Shown here: positions 1 to 7,282 of the stretch, piece after piece
Position numbering within the stretch: position 1 is the stretch's first letter
Layout of the letters: every line of letters begins with the position of its first letter
Assembly (NCBI GenBank): GCA_024641805.1
Contig: JAHECJ010000094.1
Coordinates: 1-7,485, forward strand
Length of the DNA: 7,485 nt
Origin: Desulfococcus sp.
Lineage (GTDB): Bacteria; Desulfobacterota; Desulfobacteria; Desulfobacterales; Desulfosalsimonadaceae
Direction of reading: 5' to 3'
Translations under genes and position numbers: made by a program
The notes under the pieces: model-generated
Told to the model about the DNA's origin: nothing
Databases searched by the model: none
What the model saw: only the letters and a program-made list of their open reading frames with translations

Positions 1-38
1 GACACAGTAGATGCGGTGAAATTGAAAATCTTTAAAGA

Positions 39-1331
39 TCAAAGCATTTTCTTAAACGCCTCCACCGCGCCGTACGCCGTGGCAATGGCCAGACCTGCGC
101 CGCATTTTTGTCGCATCCAGTCCTGGTGGGCCAGGATGGAGCCTGCGGCAAAAAGGTTGTCATAGACCACCTTGCCGGCAAGGTCTGTCGGCCGGAATGA
201 ATCATCAATTTCAAGACCTGCCTGGTTGATCAGGTGGCCCCGGGGATCAAAAAAATTGGCCTGGTGCCAGAGCGCACGGTCTTTAGGCTGAAAAACCGGC
301 AGGCCAAACAGGGGCTCGCGGATTTCTTTCCGGCCGGCATGCAGACCCATTCCCAGAAAACGCCCCCCGGCCAGGATGACGCCGTCTGATTCAATAATAT
401 GCTGGATTTCCCCGGATGCCCGGTCTCCGACGCTCAATACAAAACGTCCGCTTTTTTGACGTTCTGCCGTCAAGACCCGTTTTTGAGGTAAAAGCCGAAT
501 CCCCCGGGCGGTGATTGACGTTTCCATGGCTTCTTTTAAGCGCAGGCCGGGAACCGAGGGCGGGATGGTCGGGATTTCAAAAATATCCACGCCCAGCAGT
601 TCTTCCAGGTGCTCCCGGATCTGTTCAGGCTTGTAAATTCCAAGAACCGCGGGAAGTCCCAAGGTCTTCGCGTCTCCGAGGCTTTGTTTCAAGGCCTCGG
701 CAAGCTGAACGCGGTTTGATTCAATCTCCAGCGATCGGGCCATCTGTTCTGGGTAAAGGTCTGCCGAGGGACCGACTGCCGGAAAGGGTATGCGCAGTGA
801 GCGGATTTGTGGCCACCGGGGCGTCAGCATATCGGCGATCTGTTTGGCGCTGAAAGCTTTCAGACCCCAGAAATCGACTATCAGGCAGGGGCGATTTTCC
901 TTGAGTGCCACGGCGCCGGCCCACATGGATCGGGGAACACCATACGTCTGTTTAACCATTCCCACCGGCGTGATCACTTCCGTGTTTTGATTCTTGCGGA
1001 TGATGAAAGGACGCTCCAGTTCATCCATGAATTCAAGGAATTGATCCATCGCACGTTCAATGCCCGGCTGGTCCAGGCGGGCATACGGGTGATTCGGAAT
1101 GTCGCTGACCAGTGATTCAATGGCCTGCCAGGGATTTTCCCAAGTTTTCCCGTCTTCAATGGGATGCACCCCCATCAGGTCAATATACCCGCTGGCATAG
1201 ATAATTCCGCTGTTTACACCGATCTGGGTGGTGTCAATGTTGTTTTTTGAGGCGAAATACGCCGCCGCCATCCCTGCCATGCCGGTACCGATGATCGTCA
1301 ATTTGCTTTGGGTTGTTTTAATGTCAGTCAC
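39..1331 (-). CDS. glpB: Anaerobic glycerol-3-phosphate dehydrogenase subunit B (GlpB)
   Basis: This is the second flavoprotein subunit of the anaerobic sn-glycerol-3-phosphate dehydrogenase, which oxidises glycerol-3-phosphate to dihydroxyacetone phosphate and passes electrons to the membrane quinone pool. The 430-residue product is close to the length of E. coli GlpB (about 419). A dinucleotide-binding motif GTGMAG lies at residues 15-20, and further GlpB-like segments are ASGYIDLMG (46-54), HPYARL (81-86), IPTIPPSVPGLRL (253-265), ILAGGRFLGMGL (319-330), IREPLFGL (337-344) and the C-terminal KCGAGLAIATAYGA (409-422). The start is GTG, preceded by GGAAAG eight bases upstream. It follows glpA after a 39-base gap, so the two are very probably cotranscribed. 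The gene ends in TGA 38 bases from the window edge; the remaining bases contain no convincing glpC start. In the known family GlpB binds FMN; that is family knowledge, not read from the sequence. Confidence 0.95.
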   Translation of the reverse strand: MTDIKTTQSKLTIIGTGMAGMAAAYFASKNNIDTTQIGVNSGIIYASGYIDLMGVHPIEDGKTWENPWQAIESLVSDIPNHPYARLDQPGIERAMDQFLEFMDELERPFIIRKNQNTEVITPVGMVKQTYGVPRSMWAGAVALKENRPCLIVDFWGLKAFSAKQIADMLTPRWPQIRSLRIPFPAVGPSADLYPEQMARSLEIESNRVQLAEALKQSLGDAKTLGLPAVLGIYKPEQIREHLEELLGVDIFEIPTIPPSVPGLRLKEAMETSITARGIRLLPQKRVLTAERQKSGRFVLSVGDRASGEIQHIIESDGVILAGGRFLGMGLHAGRKEIREPLFGLPVFQPKDRALWHQANFFDPRGHLINQAGLEIDDSFRPTDLAGKVVYDNLFAAGSILAHQDWMRQKCGAGLAIATAYGAVEAFKKML

Positions 1332-1370
1332 TTAAATTTCTTTCCATGGTTAAATTATTTCTGGCTCAAG

Positions 1371-2942
1371 TTAGGTTGAAGCGTTCGGGCTGAGCTCAAG
1401 GCCGAAGAAGCCGCAATGCATGGCTTCCTGCAGTTCCGCCTGGACCACAGGGGTGTCCCAGAGCAGGCAGCGCTGACCTTTCCATCGTTCGTTGATGAAA
1501 GACTTAATCTCGGCGGCCCCCTGGTTTGATGAGAGATGATCGCGGTCATAGAGATAGGCGGCGATACGTAAGCTGCAGAAATTGCCCTGGCAGGATCCCT
1601 TGCCGATCCGGCTGCGTTTCCCGATGCCTTTCAAGTCCGCATGTTTATCGAAAATGTCAAAATAACCGACGATTTCTTCAATCGCGCTTTGCGGGACCAT
1701 TTCACACTCGCAGAGCAGCAAATCATCGTGGTCATGGCCTGAAAACCAGTTTCTCGGGGAAAATCCCGGAACCGCCCACCGGGTTTCATGGGCGGATATC
1801 AGCGGGATTTTTCGCGTCTGGCAGGGGGCGGACACGCCGATTCTGCTGCAGACCAGATCCGCTGTTTTTTCCGCCATCAGGCGGGCGGTGGTCAGTTTTC
1901 CGCCGGTGATGGTGATAAAATTTTCAATTCCATCCCTGGCGTGATCCACCAGGTCGAAACCGCGGGAGACGGACCGGTCATCACCTTTTCCATTGCCGCC
2001 GAGCAGCGGCCGCACCCCGGAGTAGGCCCGTATATAGCGGATGGTTTCAAGGCCGGGCATCATGGAGGCCCCTTCGGCAACGATCCGGTCCACCTCGGAA
2101 ATGGTCGGCTTGATCTCATCTAATGAATCCATGCGCAGGGATGTGGTCCCGATGATGGAAACCGTTCCGCCGGGGACCAGGATATCGGCATCTCCCGGTG
2201 GGCGAAGGCGGTTGACCACACGCTGGGTGATCCGCGTATGGGTAATCAGGAGGGTTCCTTTGGAGTAAATCAGATCAATGTGAGCGCCGGCCAGGGCCGC
2301 GACCTGCCCGGCCCAGGCGCCGGTGGCATTGACGACGATGTCCGCCTCAATGGAAACAGTTTCTCCGGTGGTTTTGTCGACGAGGTCGACGGTTTTTATG
2401 GCGTTTCCGTTTTTGTGGAAGGCAACGACTTTTAAATGCCGCAGAAATTTGCACCCGAGTTTCTGGGCGTCGGTGACGTTTTCCAGAACCAGTTTGAACG
2501 GGTCAATGGAGGCGTCTTCCACCTCATATACGGCAATGGTTTTATCCGACAGCGCCGGTTCGACTTCCCGTGCCTCTTGGATATCCATCGGCCGGCAAAA
2601 GAGGCCGGATTGGTCACAACAGCCTTGAAAGTCGGCGATGAATTTTTCATCATCCCCTTCAACGGCCACAAAAAGTCCGCCGGTATCTTCCACACAATCC
2701 GGCGCCAGTTGTTTTAATATCTTGTTTTCGTCCCGGCATTCCTTTGCAGACTCCGGATCGTTGGACACGTATCGGGCGCCGCTGTGAAGCAGTCCATGAT
2801 TCGCGCCGGACGCGCCGGCATTAATGTCCTTTTTTTCAACAAGGATGCATTTGACACCCCGGAGCGACAAGTCCCGCGCCACCGCAGCGCCGGTGGCGCC
2901 GCCGCCGATAATTAACACCTGTGTTTTTAAGTTTTTTTCCAA
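1371..2942 (-). CDS. glpA: Anaerobic glycerol-3-phosphate dehydrogenase subunit A (GlpA)
   Basis: This is the FAD-containing catalytic subunit of the anaerobic glycerol-3-phosphate dehydrogenase. Numbered from the start chosen here, the 523-residue product has the FAD-binding GGGATG at 13-18 with acidic E36 at the end of the Rossmann strand, the family signature HGLLHSGARYV at 49-59, an SGVRPL segment near 308-313, and GGKLTT at 347-352. The C-terminal part is a BFD-like [2Fe-2S] domain with four cysteines at 411 and 413 (CEC) and at 451 and 456 (C-x4-C), as in E. coli GlpA. Length is slightly under the E. coli protein (542). The start is TTG at 2942-2940 because AGGAG lies seven bases upstream; the frame continues upstream to another TTG at 2966-2964, which has no ribosome binding site. 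The gene precedes glpB by 39 bases. It lies 186 bases downstream of the transporter stop, across a region with its own possible promoter. Confidence 0.96.
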   Translation of the reverse strand: MEKNLKTQVLIIGGGATGAAVARDLSLRGVKCILVEKKDINAGASGANHGLLHSGARYVSNDPESAKECRDENKILKQLAPDCVEDTGGLFVAVEGDDEKFIADFQGCCDQSGLFCRPMDIQEAREVEPALSDKTIAVYEVEDASIDPFKLVLENVTDAQKLGCKFLRHLKVVAFHKNGNAIKTVDLVDKTTGETVSIEADIVVNATGAWAGQVAALAGAHIDLIYSKGTLLITHTRITQRVVNRLRPPGDADILVPGGTVSIIGTTSLRMDSLDEIKPTISEVDRIVAEGASMMPGLETIRYIRAYSGVRPLLGGNGKGDDRSVSRGFDLVDHARDGIENFITITGGKLTTARLMAEKTADLVCSRIGVSAPCQTRKIPLISAHETRWAVPGFSPRNWFSGHDHDDLLLCECEMVPQSAIEEIVGYFDIFDKHADLKGIGKRSRIGKGSCQGNFCSLRIAAYLYDRDHLSSNQGAAEIKSFINERWKGQRCLLWDTPVVQAELQEAMHCGFFGLELSPNAST

Positions 2943-2949
2943 AGAAGAT

Positions 2950-2954
2950 CTCCT
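2950..2954 (-). promoter_or_regulatory. Ribosome binding site that fixes the glpA TTG start
   Basis: On the minus strand the bases read AGGAG, then ATCTTCT, then TTG. Seven bases between a near-consensus Shine-Dalgarno core and the TTG is ideal spacing. The alternative in-frame TTG 24 bases further upstream is preceded by an A-rich tract with no such core. Confidence 0.8.
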
Positions 2955-3055
2955 GTACGGATCCAATTTTTTATTTGCCGTTTCATTCCAGCGTAATCCC
3001 GCTGATTCGAGCGCTATGGTCCCCTGTCACTCTGTGGCGGGAGTCCGAGTTTTTA

Positions 3056-3098
3056 ATTATCAGAAAGTCATCATTTTATGAAATCATATTTTTCTGAT
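3056..3098 (-). promoter_or_regulatory. Possible promoter and nested dyad upstream of glpAB
   Basis: The AT-rich part of the gap between the transporter and glpA contains a perfect 8-base inverted repeat, ATCAGAAA at 3059-3066 and TTTCTGAT at 3091-3098. Inside it is a second dyad, TATGA-AA-TCATA, at 3077-3088. On the minus strand GATAAT (3061-3056) matches five of six bases of a sigma70 -10 box and overlaps one arm of the outer repeat. The hexamer 17 bases upstream (ATTTCA, 3084-3079) is a poor -35, which would fit an activator-dependent promoter. Transcription from here would give a leader of about 105 bases before glpA. An operator function is inferred from geometry only; I do not recognise the motif as that of a named regulator. 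Confidence 0.35.
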
Positions 3099-3128
3099 CT
3101 TTTTAATTTTCTTCATGAGAAATTCCGG

Positions 3129-5477
3129 TCAGCCGTTATTGTTCCTTCGTTCCAATGGCGGAAGTTTGGGTTTTAATATCAGAATCAGGGGCGGCAGTAC
3201 AAAGAGGTCACCGATCAGGGCAAATACCATGGAAAAGGCCGTCAGCATCCCGAACATCCGGGTGGGAATGATACTGCCGAGCATCAGTACCATAAATCCG
3301 GAAAAGAGCAGAAACGTTGTCATAACAATCGGTTTGCCCACATCTGCAAACGTCTGGACAATGGCCGCGGCCGTGTCCGTGCTGGCGGCGTTGTTTCGCC
3401 TCAGCCAGCTGATAAAATGAATGGTGTCATCCACGGCAATGCCGATGGTGACGCTGGCGATCATGGTGGTGGCCACATCCAGCGGAATGCCGAACCAGCC
3501 CATAATGCCCAGTGTGACGGCAATGGGAAAGATATTTGGGATCATTGCCAGGATGGCCAGCCAGAGATTGCGGCAGACGGCGATCATCATCAGGAAAATG
3601 ATGGTGAATGCGATAAAAAAGCTTCGAATCTGACTTTCCTGAAGATGTTTGTCCATGGTCAGGTAAAGGGATGACAGGCCGGTGATGTGAAAAGAAAAAT
3701 CCGACCCGAGCGTTTTTTCCAGGTAATCGGTTGCCGCCGCGTGCAGCAGATAACCGGACTCATTGGAACTCCAGACGGTGTTGAACGTGACGCAAATTTC
3801 TCTGTGATCCGGCGATATGATCCGGTTCAGGACTTCGGAATCGCCGAGTTCAAACGCATCGGCAATATCCGTGCTTGAATCCGGGATGCGGTAGAACGCC
3901 GGATCATTGCTGTTAAATGCCTGGTTGAATTCCTTGATATATTCCACGATGGAAAAAACACTGGTAATCCCCTCATTTTCGGTTACAAATTTATTTTCAA
4001 AATTTTCAACCAGTTTAACGGCATGGGGGTCTGAAAAATCACTATTTTTTTCAGACCGGATAACAACGATAAAGGGGATGGTGCCGCCGAAATTTTTTTC
4101 AATGACCTTGAGGTCGGATTTGATCCGGTTGGTGTCGGGTAAATAATTAAACGTGTTGGTTTCAAACTTGATGCGCATGATTCCGGCGGCCGAGAGGACC
4201 ATCACCGCAGCGAACACAATGAAAAGAGCGTTTTTCCGGCCGGTGACCATCCGGGCGCAAACAGTTAATGCCCGTGTGAATCGATCCGTTTGGATGTTTG
4301 GCCGAATGCCTGTCCGGGCGCCGGATATTTTTTCTGTTTTGGAAGACATCAGGGAGGTTGGAAAAAATTTTTGCATCAACACCATCATGGCCGGCAGGGC
4401 GGTTACGGACAGGAAAAAAGCAAATATCACGCTGATTGCCGTAAACAGCCCGAGCATGGCAACCGGCCGGATATCACTGCTGTAGAAGGAAAGAAACCCG
4501 GCGCCGGTGGTCAGGCTCGTAAACAGGCAGGGGAACCAGACCTGGCGGAAAGTATGCCGGATCGCCGGAATGGTTTCAAGATTTGTTTTCCGTCGGCTTT
4601 CCTGCAGGTGGGACAGGATATGCACGGAATCGGCAATGGAAATAGCCAGGAGGATGGCGCCCATGGCATTGGTGATGATGTTGAACTTTTCCCCGCAAAA
4701 GACAAAAAATCCAACCCCCCACAGCAGGATCACAATCAGATTAATCTGACATAAAACCGCAAGGGTAATCCGCCGGAACAGAACCAGGATGAACACCATG
4801 ATCAGGACGATAATCATGGGCACAAACAGGTTGAAGTCCCTTTCGGAAAGCCGGTTCATTTCAACTTCCACCAGAGAGGATCCGGAGCAGTATAGGGTGA
4901 AGTGACTGCCGGCAATCTGCCTGGCTGTGCTGATCATCGAAAGCACCGCGTTGCGCTTCCCTTTTTCCCCCAGTTTTTCAAGTTCCACGTGCAGGGCGGT
5001 CATGGTGCCGGATTTGGAAATCAGGTGTTCCCGGACAAATTTGTTCGCAAATGCCCGGTTTCTGGCAAACAGGATCTGCGTAAGTGTCAGTTCTCCATCG
5101 GGTATTATTTTCCGGAGTTCGACATAGTCGTCTTCGCCGTAAAATTCTTCCACATTGGTCAGGCTGAGCACCCGGTCAATGCCGTCAATTTTTTCAAGGG
5201 CCGCGGTGAGCCTGCGGATGGCGTCAAGATCCGGGTTTGAAAAAAGGGATTCGCTTTCCAGGGCAATGACGCCATATTCTTCATTGCTGTAAGTTTCCTG
5301 GAATGTTTCGTAGGCCTTATACAGCGGATCATCGTCTTCAAAAAAAATTTCAATATGATTGTTATGGGATTGCTGAAAATACTGCCAGGTGAAAAAAAGA
5401 GTGAAACCCGCGATGATTGCCAGGGTGATGGCCCAGTGGCGGATGATTGCTCCGATGAATTTGTCAACATACGTCAT
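3129..5477 (-). CDS. RND/MMPL-superfamily exporter (COG1033 type)
   Basis: This 782-residue inner-membrane protein has the two-fold RND layout: one membrane segment near 13-33, a periplasmic domain to about 217, five segments between about 218 and 366, a cytoplasmic linker to about 412, one segment near 416-434, a second periplasmic domain to about 617, and five segments between about 618 and 768. The proton-relay positions in the fourth segment of each half are visible: IADSVHIL (281-288) with one Asp, and AVDDTIHF (681-688) with an Asp pair. At about 780 residues it is shorter than HAE1 drug pumps (about 1,000) and fits the predicted-exporter/MMPL group, which can act without a canonical adaptor. 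No adaptor or outer-membrane channel gene lies beside it, and its substrate (lipid, hopanoid or other) cannot be told. The ATG has only a weak site, CGGA, five bases upstream. It is transcribed divergently from the SagB-like gene. Confidence 0.88.
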   Translation of the reverse strand: MTYVDKFIGAIIRHWAITLAIIAGFTLFFTWQYFQQSHNNHIEIFFEDDDPLYKAYETFQETYSNEEYGVIALESESLFSNPDLDAIRRLTAALEKIDGIDRVLSLTNVEEFYGEDDYVELRKIIPDGELTLTQILFARNRAFANKFVREHLISKSGTMTALHVELEKLGEKGKRNAVLSMISTARQIAGSHFTLYCSGSSLVEVEMNRLSERDFNLFVPMIIVLIMVFILVLFRRITLAVLCQINLIVILLWGVGFFVFCGEKFNIITNAMGAILLAISIADSVHILSHLQESRRKTNLETIPAIRHTFRQVWFPCLFTSLTTGAGFLSFYSSDIRPVAMLGLFTAISVIFAFFLSVTALPAMMVLMQKFFPTSLMSSKTEKISGARTGIRPNIQTDRFTRALTVCARMVTGRKNALFIVFAAVMVLSAAGIMRIKFETNTFNYLPDTNRIKSDLKVIEKNFGGTIPFIVVIRSEKNSDFSDPHAVKLVENFENKFVTENEGITSVFSIVEYIKEFNQAFNSNDPAFYRIPDSSTDIADAFELGDSEVLNRIISPDHREICVTFNTVWSSNESGYLLHAAATDYLEKTLGSDFSFHITGLSSLYLTMDKHLQESQIRSFFIAFTIIFLMMIAVCRNLWLAILAMIPNIFPIAVTLGIMGWFGIPLDVATTMIASVTIGIAVDDTIHFISWLRRNNAASTDTAAAIVQTFADVGKPIVMTTFLLFSGFMVLMLGSIIPTRMFGMLTAFSMVFALIGDLFVLPPLILILKPKLPPLERRNNNG

Positions 5478-5518
5478 TGTTATCCGGATCCTGACGATGG
5501 CGGATGAAAGGGATTCAG

Positions 5519-5563
5519 CCAGGTAACTGCGTCCGCAGGGACCGCCGGTTTCCCTGGAGCGTT
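5519..5563 (-). promoter_or_regulatory. Structured leader of the transporter mRNA, possible riboswitch-like element
   Basis: In the predicted transcript leader the GC-rich segment can form a hairpin CAGGGA/TCCCTG (+ strand 5551-5556 with 5536-5541). Alternatively it can form an outer stem CCAGG/CCTGG (5553-5557 with 5519-5523) enclosing a small hairpin CTGC-GGAC-GCAG (5527-5538). The two folds share the same bases and exclude each other. The minus-strand elements GAAACC and GGACGCA recall the conserved core of class I cyclic-di-GMP (GEMM) riboswitches (CAAACC and GGACGCAAAGCC). However, the GNRA tetraloop and a clear docking helix are missing, so the identity is unproven. Confidence 0.25.
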
Positions 5564-5588
5564 AAATAGTTTCAATGAATTGGGCCAT

Positions 5589-5616
5589 ATTATCATTTTT
5601 TGAATAATCATGTCAT
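5589..5616 (-). promoter_or_regulatory. Sigma70-like promoter for the RND transporter gene
   Basis: On the minus strand ATGACA (5616-5611, five of six against TTGACA) is separated by 16 bases from GATAAT (5594-5589, five of six against TATAAT). A transcript starting near 5582 would have a leader of about 105 bases containing the structured segment at 5519-5563. The call rests on consensus match and position only. Confidence 0.5.
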
Positions 5617-5667
5617 GTTATTTGTGGACTGAAAATATTGCTGCAAGACCGGGACGGCTTTTTTCCT

Positions 5668-5696
5668 TTGCCTAATTTCGGCCGCTTATTTATGAT
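5668..5696 (+). promoter_or_regulatory. Sigma70-like promoter for the SagB-like gene
   Basis: TTGCCT (5668-5673, four of six against TTGACA) is followed after exactly 17 bases by TATGAT (5691-5696, five of six against TATAAT). Transcription would begin near 5703, about 29 bases before the ATG. The site lies back to back with the minus-strand promoter at 5589-5616; the two -35 boxes are about 50 bases apart, which leaves room for one shared regulator, although no operator is recognisable. Confidence 0.5.
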
Positions 5697-5731
5697 GAAA
5701 TATCTTTTTATCTTAAAAGGCTGCGGTTTTT

Positions 5732-7282
5732 ATGTGTAAAACTCCCAAGAGCTATCACCAGGGCACCGGCTATGACCGGTATGCCATGGAACCTCATGCC
5801 ATGGATTGGGCCAACTCGCCGGATCCCTATAAATCCTATGCGGGGCTTGACGGTGTGGCTTTGCCGGAGATCCAAAACAGTTTTGATCCGGATCTTTTTG
5901 AACGCGATCTCCAGGCGGTTTATGCCGCCGGCCGGGTAAAAAAAGCTGCGGCCAACCCCGAACTTGAGATATTGTCAAAAGTCTGTCTGCTTGCAGGTGG
6001 TCTGACTGCCCGTTCTCGGCAGGGTGACGGGTACTTTTATTTCAGAAGCGCGCCATCGGCCGGGGCGCTGTATCCGAATGAAATCTATTTTGCCGCCCTC
6101 AATAGCCGGACGTTTCCGGCCGGAATTTACCATTTCGGTGTGCATAACCGGTTTTTGACCCGGCTTCGTGAGGGGTATTTTACCAATGAATTGCGGGCGG
6201 CGCTTCCAGGCCTGCCCCAGGATGCAGGCGGGGTGTTTGTTGTTTCCGGTATTTTTTTCAGGAGCGCCTGGAAATACCGGAAACGGGCGTACCGGTATGT
6301 GCTGATGGACGCAGGCCATCTGGTCGAAAATCTGCGGCTGGCGATCATTGCTGCCGGATATTCATGCCGCCTGCATCATGCGTTTGACGATCGGAAACTG
6401 GATCGCTTGCTGGGCTTTGACGTGCACCGGGAAGGGACTTTTTGTTGCATCGGTATGTCCGGCGATAAAGCCGGGAGCGTGATCCCTGAAGCAGAACCTG
6501 TGGTGCTTTCTGAAAAAATTCAGGCGGCCAGCCGGGTGTCTCCGGCTGAAATCGTTTACCCGGAAATCGCGGGTATTCATGAAGCGTCAAAAATTGTCGC
6601 GGCGTCTGATTCCACATCCGATTCGACATCAGATTTCGCATCAGGGGCACAATCGGGAATGATGATTGATCATCTCGGCATATCCCTGCCGGACGCGGTT
6701 TTGTCGGTTCCGGAGGTACCGGTAAACACTCCTGTCTTAAGTTATTCGGAAGCAGTATTTCAGCGCCGGTCCAAAAGGAATTTTATTCCAAAATCCATTG
6801 AAAACGACCAGTTGAATTATCTCCTAATGCTGCTGTGCCGGGCTGTCGGTCAAGTCGACGAAAATCCGGACATTGCTTTATCCGCGTGCACCGGGTTTCT
6901 GGTTGGCCGCGTAAAGGGGATTGATCCGGGATTTTACCTGCTGGATCCGGTTCGGCAAAAATCCGGCCAGGTCTTTTCGGGCAATATGATTGAGAAAATG
7001 GCATCTGTCTGCCTGGATCAGGCGTGGCTCAAACACGCGGCAGTCCATTTTGTGTTTATGAGCAATCTCGCGATGCTGGAAACAAGATGGGGTGCCCGGG
7101 GATACCGGTATGCCATGCTGACCGCCGGCAGACTGGGACATTGCTTATATCTCGGGGCCACGGCGATGGGACTCGGGTGTTGCGGTATCGGGGCGCTTTA
7201 TGATAATGAAGCTCAGAATTTGCTGGGATTGAATGATGAATCGGCGCTCCTGTATCTGGTGGCCGTCGGCAATACAAAGTGA
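5732..7282 (+). CDS. SagB/ThcOx-family dehydrogenase with two nitroreductase domains
   Basis: This 516-residue protein is predicted to be a cytoplasmic FMN-dependent oxidoreductase of the nitroreductase fold. The N-terminal segment YHQGTGYDRYAMEPH (8-22) followed by DWANSPDPYKSY (25-36) is typical of SagB-like proteins and supports the ATG at 5732; AAGG lies 11 bases upstream, rather far. Domain 1 (about 70-245) carries RSAPSAGALYPNE (105-117) and YRYVLMDAGHLVENL (187-201). A Ser/Asp-rich linker (about 292-304) leads to domain 2 (about 335-516) with RRSKRNF (345-351) and RGYRYAMLTAGRLGH (456-470), then GLGCCGIGALYD (480-491). Related proteins oxidise azolines to azoles in TOMM peptide clusters, but no cyclodehydratase or precursor peptide is visible here, so its substrate is unknown. 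The stop codon overlaps the inverted-repeat element that follows. No signal peptide or membrane segment is seen. Confidence 0.88.
   Translation: MCKTPKSYHQGTGYDRYAMEPHAMDWANSPDPYKSYAGLDGVALPEIQNSFDPDLFERDLQAVYAAGRVKKAAANPELEILSKVCLLAGGLTARSRQGDGYFYFRSAPSAGALYPNEIYFAALNSRTFPAGIYHFGVHNRFLTRLREGYFTNELRAALPGLPQDAGGVFVVSGIFFRSAWKYRKRAYRYVLMDAGHLVENLRLAIIAAGYSCRLHHAFDDRKLDRLLGFDVHREGTFCCIGMSGDKAGSVIPEAEPVVLSEKIQAASRVSPAEIVYPEIAGIHEASKIVAASDSTSDSTSDFASGAQSGMMIDHLGISLPDAVLSVPEVPVNTPVLSYSEAVFQRRSKRNFIPKSIENDQLNYLLMLLCRAVGQVDENPDIALSACTGFLVGRVKGIDPGFYLLDPVRQKSGQVFSGNMIEKMASVCLDQAWLKHAAVHFVFMSNLAMLETRWGARGYRYAMLTAGRLGHCLYLGATAMGLGCCGIGALYDNEAQNLLGLNDESALLYLVAVGNTK
6608..6643 (+). repeat. Three tandem 12-base units in the interdomain linker
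   Basis: The units GATTCCACATCC, GATTCGACATCA and GATTTCGCATCA follow one another in frame and encode Asp-Ser-Thr-Ser, Asp-Ser-Thr-Ser and Asp-Phe-Ala-Ser (residues 293-304). They lie between the two nitroreductase domains. This looks like a small in-frame expansion in a flexible linker, and unit number may vary between strains. Confidence 0.75.

Noticed and set aside
28..39. Perfect 12-base palindrome ATCTTTAAAGAT just after glpB
   Set aside because: It is short and AT-rich, with no loop and no T-tract. It is too weak for a terminator, and palindromes of this size occur by chance.
3018..3046. Imperfect GC-rich hairpin followed by TTTTT on the plus strand, like a terminator
   Set aside because: No plus-strand gene ends there. 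In the minus direction, where the transporter does end, the hairpin is not followed by a T-tract, and the stem needs bulges and mismatches.
4290..4754. A 154-codon plus-strand open frame
   Set aside because: It lies entirely opposite the RND transporter gene, has no recognisable protein features, and its composition (Gly, Gln, His, Lys-rich) is typical of an antisense shadow. The same applies to the long plus-strand frames opposite glpA and glpB.
5732..7282. Assigning the gene to a thiazole/oxazole-modified microcin cluster
   Set aside because: Only the dehydrogenase is present in the window. Without a YcaO cyclodehydratase or precursor peptide, the family name alone does not support that pathway.
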